A stretch of DNA of 45,375 nucleotides from assembly GCA_004802725.1 (NCBI GenBank), contig SGPM01000227.1, forward strand, positions 1-45,375, in the 5' to 3' direction. The notes under the pieces were generated by a model that worked only from the letters and a program-made list of their open reading frames with translations, ran no database searches and was not told where the DNA came from. A program made the translations under genes and the position numbers. The stretch is from Antrodiella citrinella. Taxonomy: Eukaryota; Basidiomycota; Agaricomycetes; Polyporales; Steccherinaceae. Within the stretch, counting starts at the first letter, position 1. The number at the start of each line of letters is the position of its first letter. Positions 1 through 11,886 of the stretch are shown here, in pieces.

Positions 1-1
1 C

Positions 2-505
2 AGATCTGGAACAGGTCCCTTCATCGCAATCGATATTCTGACATACGTCAATATCCCCAAGCACCTCTATCGCCATGACCTGGAATCGTTCTTTTGGGTG
101 CTTGTCTGGATGCTGGCAACCTTCAATCCGAAGACCTTAGAGATGGGATGGATTCGCAGTTGGCTCGAAGCCGATCTGTCCAAAATTGGCGACGCAAAGC
201 AAAAGTTCCTCACCAGATCGGGCGTGTTCGAAGGAATCATGGATACAGCCGATGAAGATTACAAGGCGTACTTCAGAGCTTGGATTGTGGACTTGAGAAC
301 TTTAATTTCTAAAGTGCACAGGAAATACGAAGATTTCCAGGGGGATTGTTTGACTCCTTGGCTCGAGGCGAAGAAGGCAGGGAAGCCGCAGAAATGCGAC
401 AAGCTCGAGAAAGATGCGCTTGAGTTGGTAAAGGCACGGGAGAATATTATGACGTATGAGACTTTCATGGAATGCTTGGATGAAGATCTAGCTATAGAGG
501 CGTAG
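2..505 (+). CDS. FunK1-type fungal protein kinase, C-terminal part (cut by window edge)
   Basis: The reading frame is open from base 2 of the window to a TAG stop, so only the last ~167 residues are present. The protein begins inside the kinase C-lobe with RSGTGPFIAIDIL, followed by HLYRHDLESFFWVL, a block typical of FunK1 (fungus-specific protein-kinase-like) proteins. It ends with the helical tail containing MTYETFMECLDED. The whole segment aligns collinearly with the C-terminus of the next gene, which retains the catalytic residues, so this is a tandem paralogue. Catalytic residues of this copy would lie upstream of the window and cannot be judged. The ATG at 98 is an internal methionine, not a start. 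Family assignment is firm; cellular role is unknown, as for most FunK1 proteins. Confidence 0.85.
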   Translation, partial: RSGTGPFIAIDILTYVNIPKHLYRHDLESFFWVLVWMLATFNPKTLEMGWIRSWLEADLSKIGDAKQKFLTRSGVFEGIMDTADEDYKAYFRAWIVDLRTLISKVHRKYEDFQGDCLTPWLEAKKAGKPQKCDKLEKDALELVKARENIMTYETFMECLDEDLAIEA

Positions 506-770
506 GATAACGTAGGATAAGTACGCGTGTTCAATCCTCTACATACTATTCCTCAACTTCTATTCTTGATACCTGTTTAGTGTCTTTTATATGCGCTATC
601 TACATTGTTTGGGCACTCACTACAATATTGCAATTGCGTGCTGTCTACGAAAGATCACTCGCTTGAGCCCACTGGGCGTAAAATCTCATGAGTGATATCG
701 ATTATGACCCAGCTGCGCCCTGCTGTCACTGCAGTGACTGCACCGATAAATCAAGTACGAACCAGTTGGT
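506..770 (+). repeat. Duplicated 3' flank, copy 1
   Basis: Downstream of the first kinase stop, short identical blocks occur in the same order as downstream of the second kinase. Examples are CTACTATTCCTCA-like, AATCTCATGAGTGAT, GCCCTGCTG and AATCAAGTA. The tandem duplication therefore included about 250 bp of 3' flanking DNA. The rest of 771-1506 holds no ORF that I can support. Confidence 0.6.
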
Positions 771-1541
771 ACATGGTTCAAAGAAGGACATAAAGTTACT
801 CACGTATACACCACATAGACTAGACGTGAGGACTCTCTCGGCCCAATCAACTATATCATTGTAGTAAACCAGACCAGCGAAGCCAGACACGCCCATAACC
901 GAACGACTCGGAAAACAAATATGATGTGACCTCCAGCTTCTTCGTCGAGACTGTGCGATCGGACGTCTTCTGTCCGAGCACCAGCGTTCTTTCTCGCCAA
1001 GACCGACCATGCTACGTTGAGCAAAAGCAGTGAGAGGGGAACTTGGACCTGGGATGGACTTAAAACAGTTCTTAGAGGTGAAGGGATACACTCTACAAGT
1101 TTGCACTGCCACATTCAGCTGAATCTGCGGAGCTTTGACGTGTACTGTGTCGAGCCACAATTCCTAGGTATTGGAGGCGGTTCATCTGTGATCCAACGCA
1201 CAATGATTATGATGAGTAGTAGTACACTAGCGCTGAACCGCCACTGTGCCATAGCGTACCACTCGTGCTCTTCGGCGTGAGCTGAAATATTGCCACACGG
1301 GTTTCACAATATTCTGTCCTCACAGAATAGAAGGGATACAGCAACATATTACAGCCCAGAGTGTGCATCGACGTCTCGCATGCATAGCCCTGTAGATTTT
1401 GATCTCCGACGCGATCACTTTGATCGTAACCCCGTTTAGGCAACAATACAATTGCCACTCGATCATGTTGAACTCGAGCCTCAATTGTGGCCAGCACGGT
1501 TAGCCATTGTTGCTGACTAGCGTGGCCATCTCATATCGACC

Positions 1542-1549
1542 TATAAAAG
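1542..1549 (+). promoter_or_regulatory. TATA box candidate of the FunK1 gene
   Basis: TATAAAAG lies 21 bp upstream of the first plausible ATG (1570). That spacing is tight for an ATG at 1570, and would suit a start further downstream, such as the in-frame ATG at 1675. Confidence 0.4.
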
Positions 1550-1569
1550 TTGATGCGTCGGTGGCCAAC

Positions 1570-4375
1570 ATGTTTCTTCCCTCTTACTACTTCCACCATC
1601 CTCATCCCTCCCGAGGGCCACAATCTGACTCTGACTGGTCCGACGACTGCGAGTCCTCCTCATCAGACGTAGAGATGAAGATCCCTCATCCTACATTGGA
1701 AACTCTTTCAGAGCATGTCCCATTATCTCTGCCTACCAGGCTGGCGCACGATGTCCCAGCGGCAGCCAACTTCGACCGCCGTTTCACGACAGGTGAGTTG
1801 TCACATATGTCTACCTCTGACTGGGGCCAACCTCATCCATTAGATCAACGGCTCCCTTATGTTCTCAGCATGGACAGTCTCCCTATGAACTCATCACGAA
1901 ACACGCCTTCCAGCGCTTCAATCGAGCAGCATCTCAAAACCTTCCTCGTCGATAAGCACGATGAGAACTATCCTATCATTGACTTCGTCAAGTCGGTATG
2001 GGGTTTCAGCCCCGAAGACATACCTGATCGTGACGATGGCTACTCTCTGAACACTGCGGCATGTGCGCACTACCAAATCGGCGCGTACCACTACGACGAG
2101 CATGGAGAACGCCGCGATTTCGAGGTCAATCCTCCACCGAAGGCGAAAGAACACGATTCGTATAATCCGCTTATGGACATCATTCTAGACCTTGAGGATC
2201 AAGTCCAAGAAGGCCTTGCCTATGAGGATGGGGTACGACGTGCCGAGTTGGTCAATATGAGGGACAGAGTTCTAGACGGCGAATTTGCAGAGATGAAGCC
2301 CGACTTGGGGTGGACGTGGACGAAGGGGAAAACACAGTCTTGGGGGTTGACTGCTGTATGTGGGGAGGTGTTGAAGACTAGCACGAAATACTATGAAACC
2401 AATGGTAACATTGATCTCAAGAAGCTGCAGGTCAGTACAACTGTCTCTTCCTCTATTTGTGCGCTATGTATCTGAATGAGACTTCGCACCAGCCTACATT
2501 TACCGCCCAAGAAATCGAAGAAACTCCCGCTCCCGCCACGAGCGAAGACAATACCGATGACGCCCCAGCCGGTCGCAAACGAAAGCATCGATCAGCCAGT
2601 GCTGGCTCGCAGGGCGTTCGCGCTCCTAAACGTCGCCGGTCGGTCGCGCAAGGACAGGCTTCATCTTCAGCCCAACCCGTAACGACGCTGGTGTCGAAGA
2701 AACGAGTACAGACACTCAAGTACTTGAACGAGCTGGGTTCTCATGGCATTCGGTCTTATGCCACTGGTGTTTTGATCAGGAACCGCCAGATGAACTTATG
2801 GTATATGGACCGCATGGGGGTCGTAGAGTCGTGCTCATTTGATTTCATGGACGAACCACACTTCCTTCTCCTCGTCGTTGCCGCCATAACTACCGCACCC
2901 CTATCCAAAGTCGGGTTCTTCCCCATGCTCCGATTCCCTCACACCATGTCGGACTCCGAAGACAGATCTTCGGGCGGGTCTTCGGATGACGAAGAGCCCT
3001 TCGAGTCTCAACAGTTCTCCGATCACTTTCAGAATGGCACCCTTGAGCTACCACCGGCATCCGATACCAACCTCAACAAACATTCCGGGCTCATTTTTGA
3101 TTTGGATATCGGGCGACGTCGCATTGTCAACACGCACGGTACCGTAGGACGTGCCACTATTGTTGTGCCCATTTTGGCGCGCAGTGAGGTGGCAAAGACG
3201 CACTGCGGGAAAGACAAGCTAGTTTGCAAAATCTCTTGGCACTTTCGGGTGAAGGAGGGAGAGGATGTGCCCACCGAAGACGGGTGTGTCCGTGCTGCTA
3301 GAGTCGCTCTTGCTTCTCACTCGAATCTCAAACACGTCGTTGACATGAAGTTCTCGGTTTCCCGTACGATGGAGGAAATGGAGCTCCCGCGTGCGTTCAT
3401 GCATGACCTTCGTGACATCAACATTCGGGATTGCAGAGTGCTCATCCTGAAGGCCTACCTACCCCTCAAAATGGTGAATAGTCCGGAGGAGCTGAAGAAA
3501 GTTTTCGTCGACGCCATACGGGGTAAGTTCCACCATTGATCCAAGTTTGCTGACTGTTGACAAGAGTAAACGTAGGCCACAATACTGTCTATAACTTGGC
3601 GCACATCCTTCATCGAGATGTCAGTGCAAGCAACATTATGTTCCATCGTCCGGATGGAAAATCTGTCGTCGGCGTGATGTGCGACTGGGACCAAGCCACA
3701 CCAGTATCCCAGACGGGATCCCCTTCCGAAATCGACGGCATCTACCAAGATATGTTTACGTCTCGCATATCGCCCAAAGATCTCCAACGCTACGGATTCC
3801 CAGCTGCGGCACAACCCACGAGCCCGACTACATTCGACAGTCCACTTGCTGCTCACTCAGCTCAGGGGAAAGTGCCAAGATATCGATCTGGGACAGGACC
3901 ATTCATTGCTATTGATATCCTCTCATACCACAATGTCCCCATACATCTCTACCGTCATGATCTGGAGTCGTTCTTCTGGGTTCTTATCTGGGTCTTGGCG
4001 TCGCTCGACCCTGAGACTCACGAGTTAGGATGGATTCGAAGCTGGCTAGATACCGAACTGCCGAAGATTGGGGCCAAGAAGAAAGAGTTCCTCATGGATA
4101 CAGGCGTGTCCGACGAGGTTCTAGCTTCGTCAGATGAGACCTACATGTCCTATTTCAAGGATTGGGTCCGGGAGTTGAAGAGACAGGTGTACGCGGTCCA
4201 GAAGAAGCACCAGGAGTTTCAGACAGAATACTTCGAAGATTGGCGTGCTACAAAGGATGCAGGGAAGGATAAGCAGCAGAAGAAGTACGAGAAAGCTGTG
4301 CGTGAGCTGGTAGAGGCGCGAGAGAAGATCATGACTTATGAGTCTTTTATGGAATGCTTGGATGAAGACCCGTAG
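1570..4375 (+). CDS. FunK1-type fungal protein kinase, complete
   Basis: Proposed exons are 1570-1792, 1844-2430, 2493-3522 and 3576-4375, giving about 879 aa. The first intron (51 nt, GTGAGT...CTGAC...TTAG) is a multiple of three and can be read through, so its splicing is less certain than the other two. Kinase landmarks are visible. A VCKIS lysine follows DKL; the catalytic loop ILHRDVSASNIMF spans the third junction region; the metal-binding position is CDWDQAT (D-W-D in place of DFG). These are followed by GTGPFIAIDIL, the HLYRHDLESFFWVL block and a charged helical tail ending MECLDEDP. FunK1 proteins are a fungal-expanded kinase family and substrates are generally unknown. The start is uncertain: 1507, 1570 and 1675 are all in frame. 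It is the neighbour and paralogue of the partial gene at the left edge. Confidence 0.85.
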
Positions 4376-4620
4376 GATACCCGTGTTACTCTACTATTCC
4401 TCAGCCTGGAATTTTGATGTCTGTTCGGTGTGTTTTGTATCTGCCACCAAGAATTTTTTGGATATTACCGATTTTATTCTCTACGCCCAATTGCATCTGG
4501 TCTACAAAAAGCCAATCGCTTAAGCCCTCTGTCTTTGGCGAAGAATCTCATGAGTGATCATAATCCTGGGCCCTGCTGCCAGAATTCAGCGATGGAGTTA
4601 ATCAAGTAGGTACTTGGTAG
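4376..4620 (+). repeat. Duplicated 3' flank, copy 2
   Basis: This is the partner of the 506-770 segment and shares its block order (CTACTATTCCTCAG, AATCTCATGAGTGATCAT, GGGCCCTGCTGC, GTTAATCAAGTA). The remaining stretch to 5131 is AT-rich intergenic DNA between convergent genes, in which I see no gene. Confidence 0.6.
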
Positions 4621-5131
4621 GACCCAATGTTGGACCCATTTACACACAATTCAGAGGCTTCGACAATATGCATATGTATTAGCACCTAGTATTGACAATG
4701 TGGGAGAAGTGATACAACGTCCATGTACCTGACGAAGGATGAAGATGTCAGTTCAAAGTATGTACAGGCCTAGGATACAACAATGAGGCACCGGTATAAA
4801 TAGAAGCATAAGAAAGCGGCTAGTGAGGTATAAATACTTGAGGAATTGGCTATGTAGCACCGTTTCCATTCCACGTATGCGTAACATTAAAAGAATGAAA
4901 GCATGTACGACAGCGTGGTCAGGTACTGGGCTGGAGCGGGAGAAAGTATCGATAATGAGGGTAATGTATCTGATTAAGACCAGAATCGTCTCGATGTGGG
5001 GATGGCAAAGGAGGGGTGGAAGAGACGACAGTAGGGAACGGATGTGAAGGGTTGTCAGGTAGACTGGCAAATACAGGTTTCACTTTCAAGTAACACAAAC
5101 TGAAGTGAATAAAACCTTGATACGCCTGCGA

Positions 5132-6706
5132 TCACCTCGTGCGACCTGCGGCGTCGGACGACGTAGTACCCATCGCCCCATGACGGATTGTACGAGGACG
5201 CGAGCTGGCACGGGCGAGTTCGACCTCTTCCCCTCCGCGCCAGACCCGCATACGAACATTCATATGCTTTACACGTCTTAACGCCGCCACATCCAGTGAC
5301 ACGCATTCCTGGACAAGGATCTCGCGTGTGCAAGATGGGTTTCCGCCCAGACGATGCTTTACAGCATCTGCCAGTGCTCCTGCAGTGATCGCATCGCACC
5401 TATCCAGTTCGATCGTGTCCAGCATGAGGGGCGTGCCGTATGATGCGGATGAACGGAAACGAGCACCGACGATTTCGCTGAGATCGAAAAAGAAGGGATT
5501 GGTGACGTGCGAGCCGCGTAGAGTGAGATGCTTGAGGTTGGGTACAACGTGCAAAACGGCGAAAATGAAACGCGGATCCGAAAGCCATGTGTGTTCCACT
5601 TCTAAGTGAAGGAGGCTGTATAGTCTTGGGAGCGCCTTCAACAGCTGACGCAGGCGCGCAGCGATGTCCACCGAACGTGGAGAACGGACGATGGATGTAG
5701 GTGCCAAGAGACGGAGTGTCCGAACGGATGGAACGGAGAGGTGGGCCATGAAGTGGATCAGAGTGGACGTAATTTCGGAGCCTTCGATGCGGATTTCCAG
5801 GGATGTAAGATATGGTAGATGAGCAGAGTCGTCGACGGGGAAAGGTGTAGGGTAGGACAGCGTCGCAGCTGGAGCAGATGGGAACGATATTCTCAGCTCC
5901 CGCAATCTGTTGGAAATTTGCAACATGTACAGAAGCTCTGCTGCAGCATCGGCACCACGAGTGAAGCCATGGTGAGTGTAGTCTAGGGAAGTCAGATTGC
6001 CATACATGGACGGAAGCCAGGTCAATCGAATCCCGTGAACTGTGACAGCCCGCAAACGAGGTGCATATCCCCCAAACAAAACGAACTCTTTCGAGTCGTC
6101 GTTATGGGGATACATTAACGACATCTCTTCCAGCTGGGGTGCGTGTACCGCCTGACCGCGACCACAGCACGACGATAAGGCGGCATTCCACAGATAAGGC
6201 GCATAGTGCTGGAATTCGATGGACAGGGATCGCCATTGATGTATGTACGGCACCATACAGTGCATGTAGAGTTGCACGGACTGAGCATCGAGATAGCGAC
6301 GTGTGAGGGAGCGGGGGTCAACACTGGTCCGAGAGCTGAGGACGATGTCCAAATTACAGGCTTTGGCACGGTGAACGCGTTCCACCCACATCCGAAGACG
6401 TGCATCAAGGCTTATGCGCCTCCACAACGCTGAGGTATGCAGCGCCAAGTAACGCCATCCCGTACAGACGTGGGAAACTTGAATGGGGACCATTGGGTCT
6501 ACGTTGGCCCCGAGGAGGAATATATAGCTCAGTATTTCCGGCGGAAGATCGAATATATGGAGAGGGATGGTTGCAGCATGATGAGGATGTTTCGGATGTT
6601 TAGACTGGTGAGTTAAGTGATCATCTACCAAAATGTGAGTCAGGGATATGGACACAGTTAGTGAGCCACCCACAAGTATTATATTCTCTCTTGCTACGCA
6701 TGACAT
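5132..6706 (-). CDS. F-box domain protein
   Basis: This is a long uninterrupted minus-strand frame of 524 codons. An F-box-like domain lies near residues 50-95: IPLHIFDLPPEILSYIF, then VSHVCTGWRYLALHTSALWR. It is followed by about 400 residues with leucine-rich, irregularly repeated segments (for example LTSLEIRIEGSEI and LKHLTLRGSHV), the usual substrate-binding half of basidiomycete F-box proteins. By family knowledge it would bind Skp1 in an SCF ubiquitin ligase; the substrate is unknown. The first ~35 residues before the F-box look intron-like on the DNA (CTAAC/CTGAC branch-like boxes and a CACCAG acceptor near 6610), so the true N-terminus may come from an upstream exon. The gene is convergent with the kinase pair. 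Confidence 0.8.
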   Translation of the reverse strand: MSCVARENIILVGGSLTVSISLTHILVDDHLTHQSKHPKHPHHAATIPLHIFDLPPEILSYIFLLGANVDPMVPIQVSHVCTGWRYLALHTSALWRRISLDARLRMWVERVHRAKACNLDIVLSSRTSVDPRSLTRRYLDAQSVQLYMHCMVPYIHQWRSLSIEFQHYAPYLWNAALSSCCGRGQAVHAPQLEEMSLMYPHNDDSKEFVLFGGYAPRLRAVTVHGIRLTWLPSMYGNLTSLDYTHHGFTRGADAAAELLYMLQISNRLRELRISFPSAPAATLSYPTPFPVDDSAHLPYLTSLEIRIEGSEITSTLIHFMAHLSVPSVRTLRLLAPTSIVRSPRSVDIAARLRQLLKALPRLYSLLHLEVEHTWLSDPRFIFAVLHVVPNLKHLTLRGSHVTNPFFFDLSEIVGARFRSSASYGTPLMLDTIELDRCDAITAGALADAVKHRLGGNPSCTREILVQECVSLDVAALRRVKHMNVRMRVWRGGEEVELARASSRPRTIRHGAMGTTSSDAAGRTR

Positions 6707-7543
6707 CGGATGAGTTCAACGACAATCAAGTATGAAAGATGCGACTCACTGCGGTGCGCGAATAGTAGCCTTGACTACGTCCACGAGGGAACGCGCGGAC
6801 GTAGGCTCGCGACGACGGGCTCGTCGCAGGGTGAAGAGCATACTATTGCCACTACCGTATAGAAGAGCGGAAAACGTACCTGAGAATGCGTTCAGCGACT
6901 TGACTCTTATACGTGCATTTGTCCCCTCGCCTGTCCCTCCCCGGGCCAGGTGCCGTAGGGGTGGCTCAGGCTGTACAAGACCGGATAGGAGGACTTGCGA
7001 TATCGAGGAAGAACTTGCTCCTGTGAGACACCCGGACGGAAGACAAAACCGTCTCACAGCCCATTCGAGCCGCTAGAGCCTCTCAGAGACCGTTCCGAAC
7101 ACGGAATATTGTAACTTGGAAGATTCAGCTGCATTTCAGGATGAGTGCGTTTGTGGTAACAATAAGCCAGTGCACGGGAGCATGCCCAGATTGGCCGTGA
7201 TCAAGTGAGTACCCTGGGTGCCCCGATGGAACAAATGGCAGAATGCAGACAAGTCACAAAACAAGGTCATCGCATCGTCCAGATCTTCGCGAGATGTAAA
7301 AGCTGTGATAAAAGAAAGGAGTTGTGTTCTCGCCGTTTTCATCTCGAGGAGGATGCTGTGCTGCTGCCTGTGGAAATCAATTATTTCCGAGCGTTCTAAG
7401 GTTCAAATCGGGAATAGCAGGCAACATAACCGCTGAAATGCAGCTAGGTACAGGTCGTCCGCGACGCGTCTCGTACCATTTGGTCCTCCTCCTCATCGAA
7501 CGTACGAGGCCCCTCTGTTTACCTATCATTCACGAGGTACGAA
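6707..7543. other. Intergenic region between divergent F-box and PRP24 genes
   Basis: A minus-strand ORF of 103 codons (6746-7057) ends in a GTGAGT donor-like site and also contains a GTACGT donor-like site. It could be an upstream non-coding or coding exon of the F-box gene, but I recognise no domain in it and phases do not join cleanly. Otherwise this reads as a shared promoter. Confidence 0.35.
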
Positions 7544-10500
7544 ATGGACGAGGCGGATGCTCTAGATGCTTTGGCCCACGCACTCACCAACCTCGGAAAC
7601 AACCCCTACGATATTGCTCTCCATGCTGAGCATATCCGCGCCGCAAGTGCAACGGGGATGCAGGACCAAGTGGAAGCTGCCCTCGAGATGTTCACATCTT
7701 ATTGGGCAGCTAGTGATTATGCATGGGTACCGCTACTTGAGGCCAAGACCTCTTCAGAGACATTGGAGTCCCTGGAAGAGCTGCAGACGATACACGACTT
7801 GTTTGAGCGGGCTGAACAAGACTACTTGTGTATGTTCGTCCTCGCGTCCAATAGAATGCAACTGATGGTTCTCTAGCTATCAATGTTCTGCAGAAACATG
7901 TGGAGTTCCTCGTCAACCGTCATACACGTCTTGCAGAAGCAGAGTCGAAACCAGAAGATCCTGACAGTTCATTCTCCACTGTATGGACTCGAAATGCCAT
8001 CATAGAAGCTGTGTCTAAGGGGTCGGGCCATTTGACTGAGGTTCGTTGCTTCAACCTTGATCCTGACCGCTGTACTCATACCGTGTAGAGCTATCGTGTA
8101 TTCGATGTTCAGAGGGACTGGGAGATGAAGCTGTTGCAGGACGCACCCCCTAATTCCAAGTGAGTGAAGGATCTCATTTACGCCATCTTTCGATCTTAAA
8201 CTCAGGGTCAGGTCTCAACTTATTCGTGAAGTGGAGTCGTCTCTGCTTGGTCGTCTCCAACAACCGCATTCCAGTACGCACACGACTTAGGCCCGCCCAG
8301 TTCCTCATTCATCTGACAATGGGTACGCAGATCATGATGAAACCTTTGCAACGTACTCAACATTTACCACGAATTACAAGCCACCTGACGAATACGAAAC
8401 ACTGCTGGTGCAGGCTTCCAAACTTCGCTCCAAGGCAGTCAAGACGTACGAGCGGCGCGAGCAGCATGAGCAGTCTTTGGTACGTCCACATCTTTCGCTT
8501 TGCCATTCAACCATTTCGCTGATATTATCCGAAGGTGCAAGCTGCTTTCTCTTTGGAAGGTTATGCATATTACATAGCGGGCGAGCGACGAGCCAAGCAG
8601 CCAGATGCGTTTGTCCTGGGGACTTTGTATGAGCGTGCTATCACGGAAGCAGACAAGCGTCGGTTTGCAAGCGAGGTTAACGCCGAAGAAGCTCTACGTG
8701 CTTTCTGGCTTGGGTACATCGACTTTATGGTTCGAACCGTCTTTTGGTCGTGTACCACTCAAGAATACTCAGTTTTTTCTAGAGGATCAACGAGGCTGAC
8801 AGTGAGGCACAAGGACGGATCTTCGAACGTGCAGCACGAAGTATCCCAGGCTGCGGGGAGTTCTGGGCCCGATACTTGCGGTTCCTTGTAAGCAATTACG
8901 CGTTATGGTGATATCTTCACTCACGTCTGTGCATTAGGAACGAACGGGTCATGATCGAGCATCAATAGAAGGTCAGCGCCATGGTCTCTTTAGGTCTCAA
9001 TGGTTGGATTAAACTTTCACGCTAGTTGTTCATGCTACCGCGATGAGGTTCACGCCTCTACAAAAGGACGTAGAGCAGCTCGTACCAATAATCTTGGCTC
9101 GAGCTGGATTTGAGAAGCGACAGGTAGACGGACAAGAAGGTAAGTATTTGTGACACATTCATAAGGTGCACCAATTAATAATTAATCTGTACAAGATGAT
9201 GAGCAGTATTTGCCGTTAATGCGGATCCTGTTGGACGGTATGCGGACTGTTCGGAAAGGTACGGCACACAATAATCCACTGCTTCAACAATTGACGCTTT
9301 GATCAGCTTCAAAAGGTGGAGATCCTCGTCTCCGTCTCGAAAAATACTTTTCGCAAGTGGTATGCTAAGTTTCAATGCTTTGAGCGCCATTTTTTCTCAA
9401 TACGCTTTCTTCTTTAGTGCTTTAACTTGACCAATTTGCCCGAAAATGCAGTGGACGAGTGGAAAGACACCACTAAGCATTACAAGAACAGCTACTTGGC
9501 CTGGACGCTCTACACAGATGCTCTCATGTGCGTACCTCTTTACTCCCAAACCTCTTGCTCACACCGATCCATTGCACAGGAGATATCATAACTACGATCA
9601 AGCACGTTCCGTGTTCAAAGACGTCTCCTTGAAAAATATTGATTGGCCAGAGGCTATCTGGGATGCTTGGATCGCGTTCGAGCAGGTATATGGATCACCG
9701 ACGCAGATGGACGAATGCCTTGACAGAATTGAACGAGCTCGGAATCAAGTTGAGGCCAAACGTGCTAAAGTGAGGTTGTTCACTTAAGTGATTTTGCGCG
9801 TGTTATTAACCGAATGCACATGAATAGGCGGCTTATAACGCTATGCAAGTCATCACAACCGTCGAGCAGGAGGTTGCAGCAACAGTACCTGCAATGACTC
9901 CTCAAAGCACGGCAATGGATGTTGACCCTACGCCCGGAACTACAGCTGAAAGTGGGACCAAACGTAAGGCGGAGGATGAAATAGAACCAGACGCAAAGAA
10001 GCCTCGGACCGGTCAGAACCGCATATTTTAAGCTGTGACAATATTCTTCTGACACTGATCCCATAGAGCAGAAGCCATTCGAACTCAAAAGGTTAGTACA
10101 ACAGTTTGTATACGATCTCTAGACCCGACGTTTCGATTCAGAGATCGAGAGAATTCCACTGTGTTCTGCGCAGAACTGCCCACGGCTGTTACCGAAGACG
10201 ATCTCGTGGCCTTGTTCAAAGATGTCAGTGCAGACACAGCTACTTGCTTTATAATTGCTAATAGGGTCACAGTGTGGCAGGATACGTGAAGTCAAAATCA
10301 CGAAACTACCCAATTCTGTCGTGGCTACAGTGGAGTTTGCAGGCAGGGTGCGTCTTATACTTTCCCCCCAGGTTACTGAATATTCACACAGATAAATTAG
10401 GATTGTGTACCAGCAGCACTCACGAAGGACAAGAAGCGCATTCATGAGCAGGAGATTGCAGTGCATCTCGCGTGGAAGTCCACCCTCTATGTCACTAACT

Positions 10501-11790
10501 TTCCCGAGAAAGCGGATGATGTATTCATTCGAGATCTTTTCGGAAGGGTGAGTCGAAAATGACTTGAAGCTAGTAAAAACTCTGATATCGTATTCAGTAT
10601 GGGGAAGTGTTTGATGTCCGGTGGCCAAGCAAGAAGTTCAAGAGCACGCGGCGCTTCTGCTACGTACAGTACACATCTCCTGTATGCTCTGTTTCACCAG
10701 CTCTCTCGCTGTCTCTAGTCGCTGACTTGGGACCTTGGTCAGTCAGCCGCTGACGAAGCTCTCGTACTGAATGGCTACGAGTTGGATGAAGGCCTGCGCA
10801 TGAGTGTTTACATCTCAAATCCCGAGCGCAAGAAGGATCGTACGGATGCTGATGCCAACGACCGAGAATTGTACGTCGCGGGTCTCAGCAAATCTACCAC
10901 GCAGCAGGACCTCCGAAAACTGTTTTCAACGGTAACGCAGCACATTTGATAGTACTTGATAATGATCTAACTCCGCCCACGCAGTATGGCCCAGTTAAGG
11001 ACATCCGGATGATCTTGGACGACAGGGGACAGTCGAAAGGTTTTGCTTTTGTTGAGTTTGAGCAAGCGGTATGACGTCACTCCATTCCATCCTGATTTCG
11101 AAACTCATACACACGATCAACAGAAAGACGCAGTCTCTGGATTGGCTGCAAACAACTACGAGCTCAAAGGAAGGCGTGTTTCCGTCACCCTTGCGGACAC
11201 GCGTAATAAACCCAAAGTTCCGTATGTCATATCCTCATTAGACGCTAAGACCGCATACTGATAGTTGAGGCCACATAGCAATGCCCAACGCGCTGAGGCC
11301 AGGAGCAGGTCCGTGCGCGTCAAGAATCTGCCCGCAAACACACAGGAGGGTTTGCTTCAGCAAGCTCTCGAGAAAATTGCGCCTATTCAGCGGCTGGAGG
11401 TGTTTGCAGACAAACGGGAGGCTGTGATGGAGCTGGAAAATGCAGTGGTACGTATCATGACACCTTATCCCTTCGCCAATCCTGATGGCCCCTTAGGAGG
11501 TAGGCAAACTCTTGTTGTATGCCGAGCCGGTGGTCTTCAATGGGAACACCCTCACCTTCACTGAGGAGGTCAGAGGAGGAACAGCGCGCTCAAACGGCCC
11601 TGCCACAGGAGGCTTGTTCGTACCACGTTCAGCGGCCTCTCGCCCACGAGCGGGACTGGGAAGCAAGAAGCATGGGGTCATTGTCAACCCCTCCGTCGCC
11701 TCGACTTCCACCGCGAACCCTGTGTCAGTCTCGCAGACCAAGCCTGGAGCACAGAAAGATCAGGACGCGTTTAGAAAAATGCTTGGATGA
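7544..11790 (+). CDS. prp24: PRP24/SART3-type U4/U6 snRNA-associated splicing factor
   Basis: I assembled 24 exons into 1010 aa. The exons are 7544-7829, 7877-8040, 8089-8159, 8206-8273, 8331-8479, 8535-8729, 8783-8887, 8938-8971, 9026-9139, 9196-9258, 9307-9359, 9418-9527, 9580-9769, 9828-10011, 10067-10091, 10142-10223, 10273-10347, 10401-10547, 10598-10681, 10743-10931, 10985-11068, 11124-11221, 11279-11447 and 11497-11790. All phases join. The N-terminal half has HAT-like helical repeats (ERAARSIPGCGEFWARYLRFL-type). A basic nuclear-localisation-like patch (KRKAEDE...KKPRT) follows, then four RRM-like domains. The third carries a canonical RNP1 (KGFAFVEF) and RNP2 (ELYVAGL). The C-terminus DQDAFRKMLG is the LSm-interaction motif of Prp24/SART3. 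By family knowledge it reanneals U4 and U6 snRNAs after splicing in the nucleus, with the Lsm2-8 ring as partner. Confidence 0.93.
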
Positions 11791-11886
11791 TGTCTGTTTT
11801 TGCTAGATTGCTATGTCTTATGTCATCAGAGGATGCCCATGTCATATTTGCTACTTTTATGGATACTTGACGACAAATACCTCAAA

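Noticed and set aside
7400..7415. GGTTCAAATC, resembling a tRNA B box
   Set aside because: No matching A box, acceptor stem or anticodon arm at the right spacing upstream.
9843..10031. Stand-alone 62-codon ORF
   Set aside because: It is exon 14 of PRP24, carrying the nuclear-localisation-like patch, not a separate gene.
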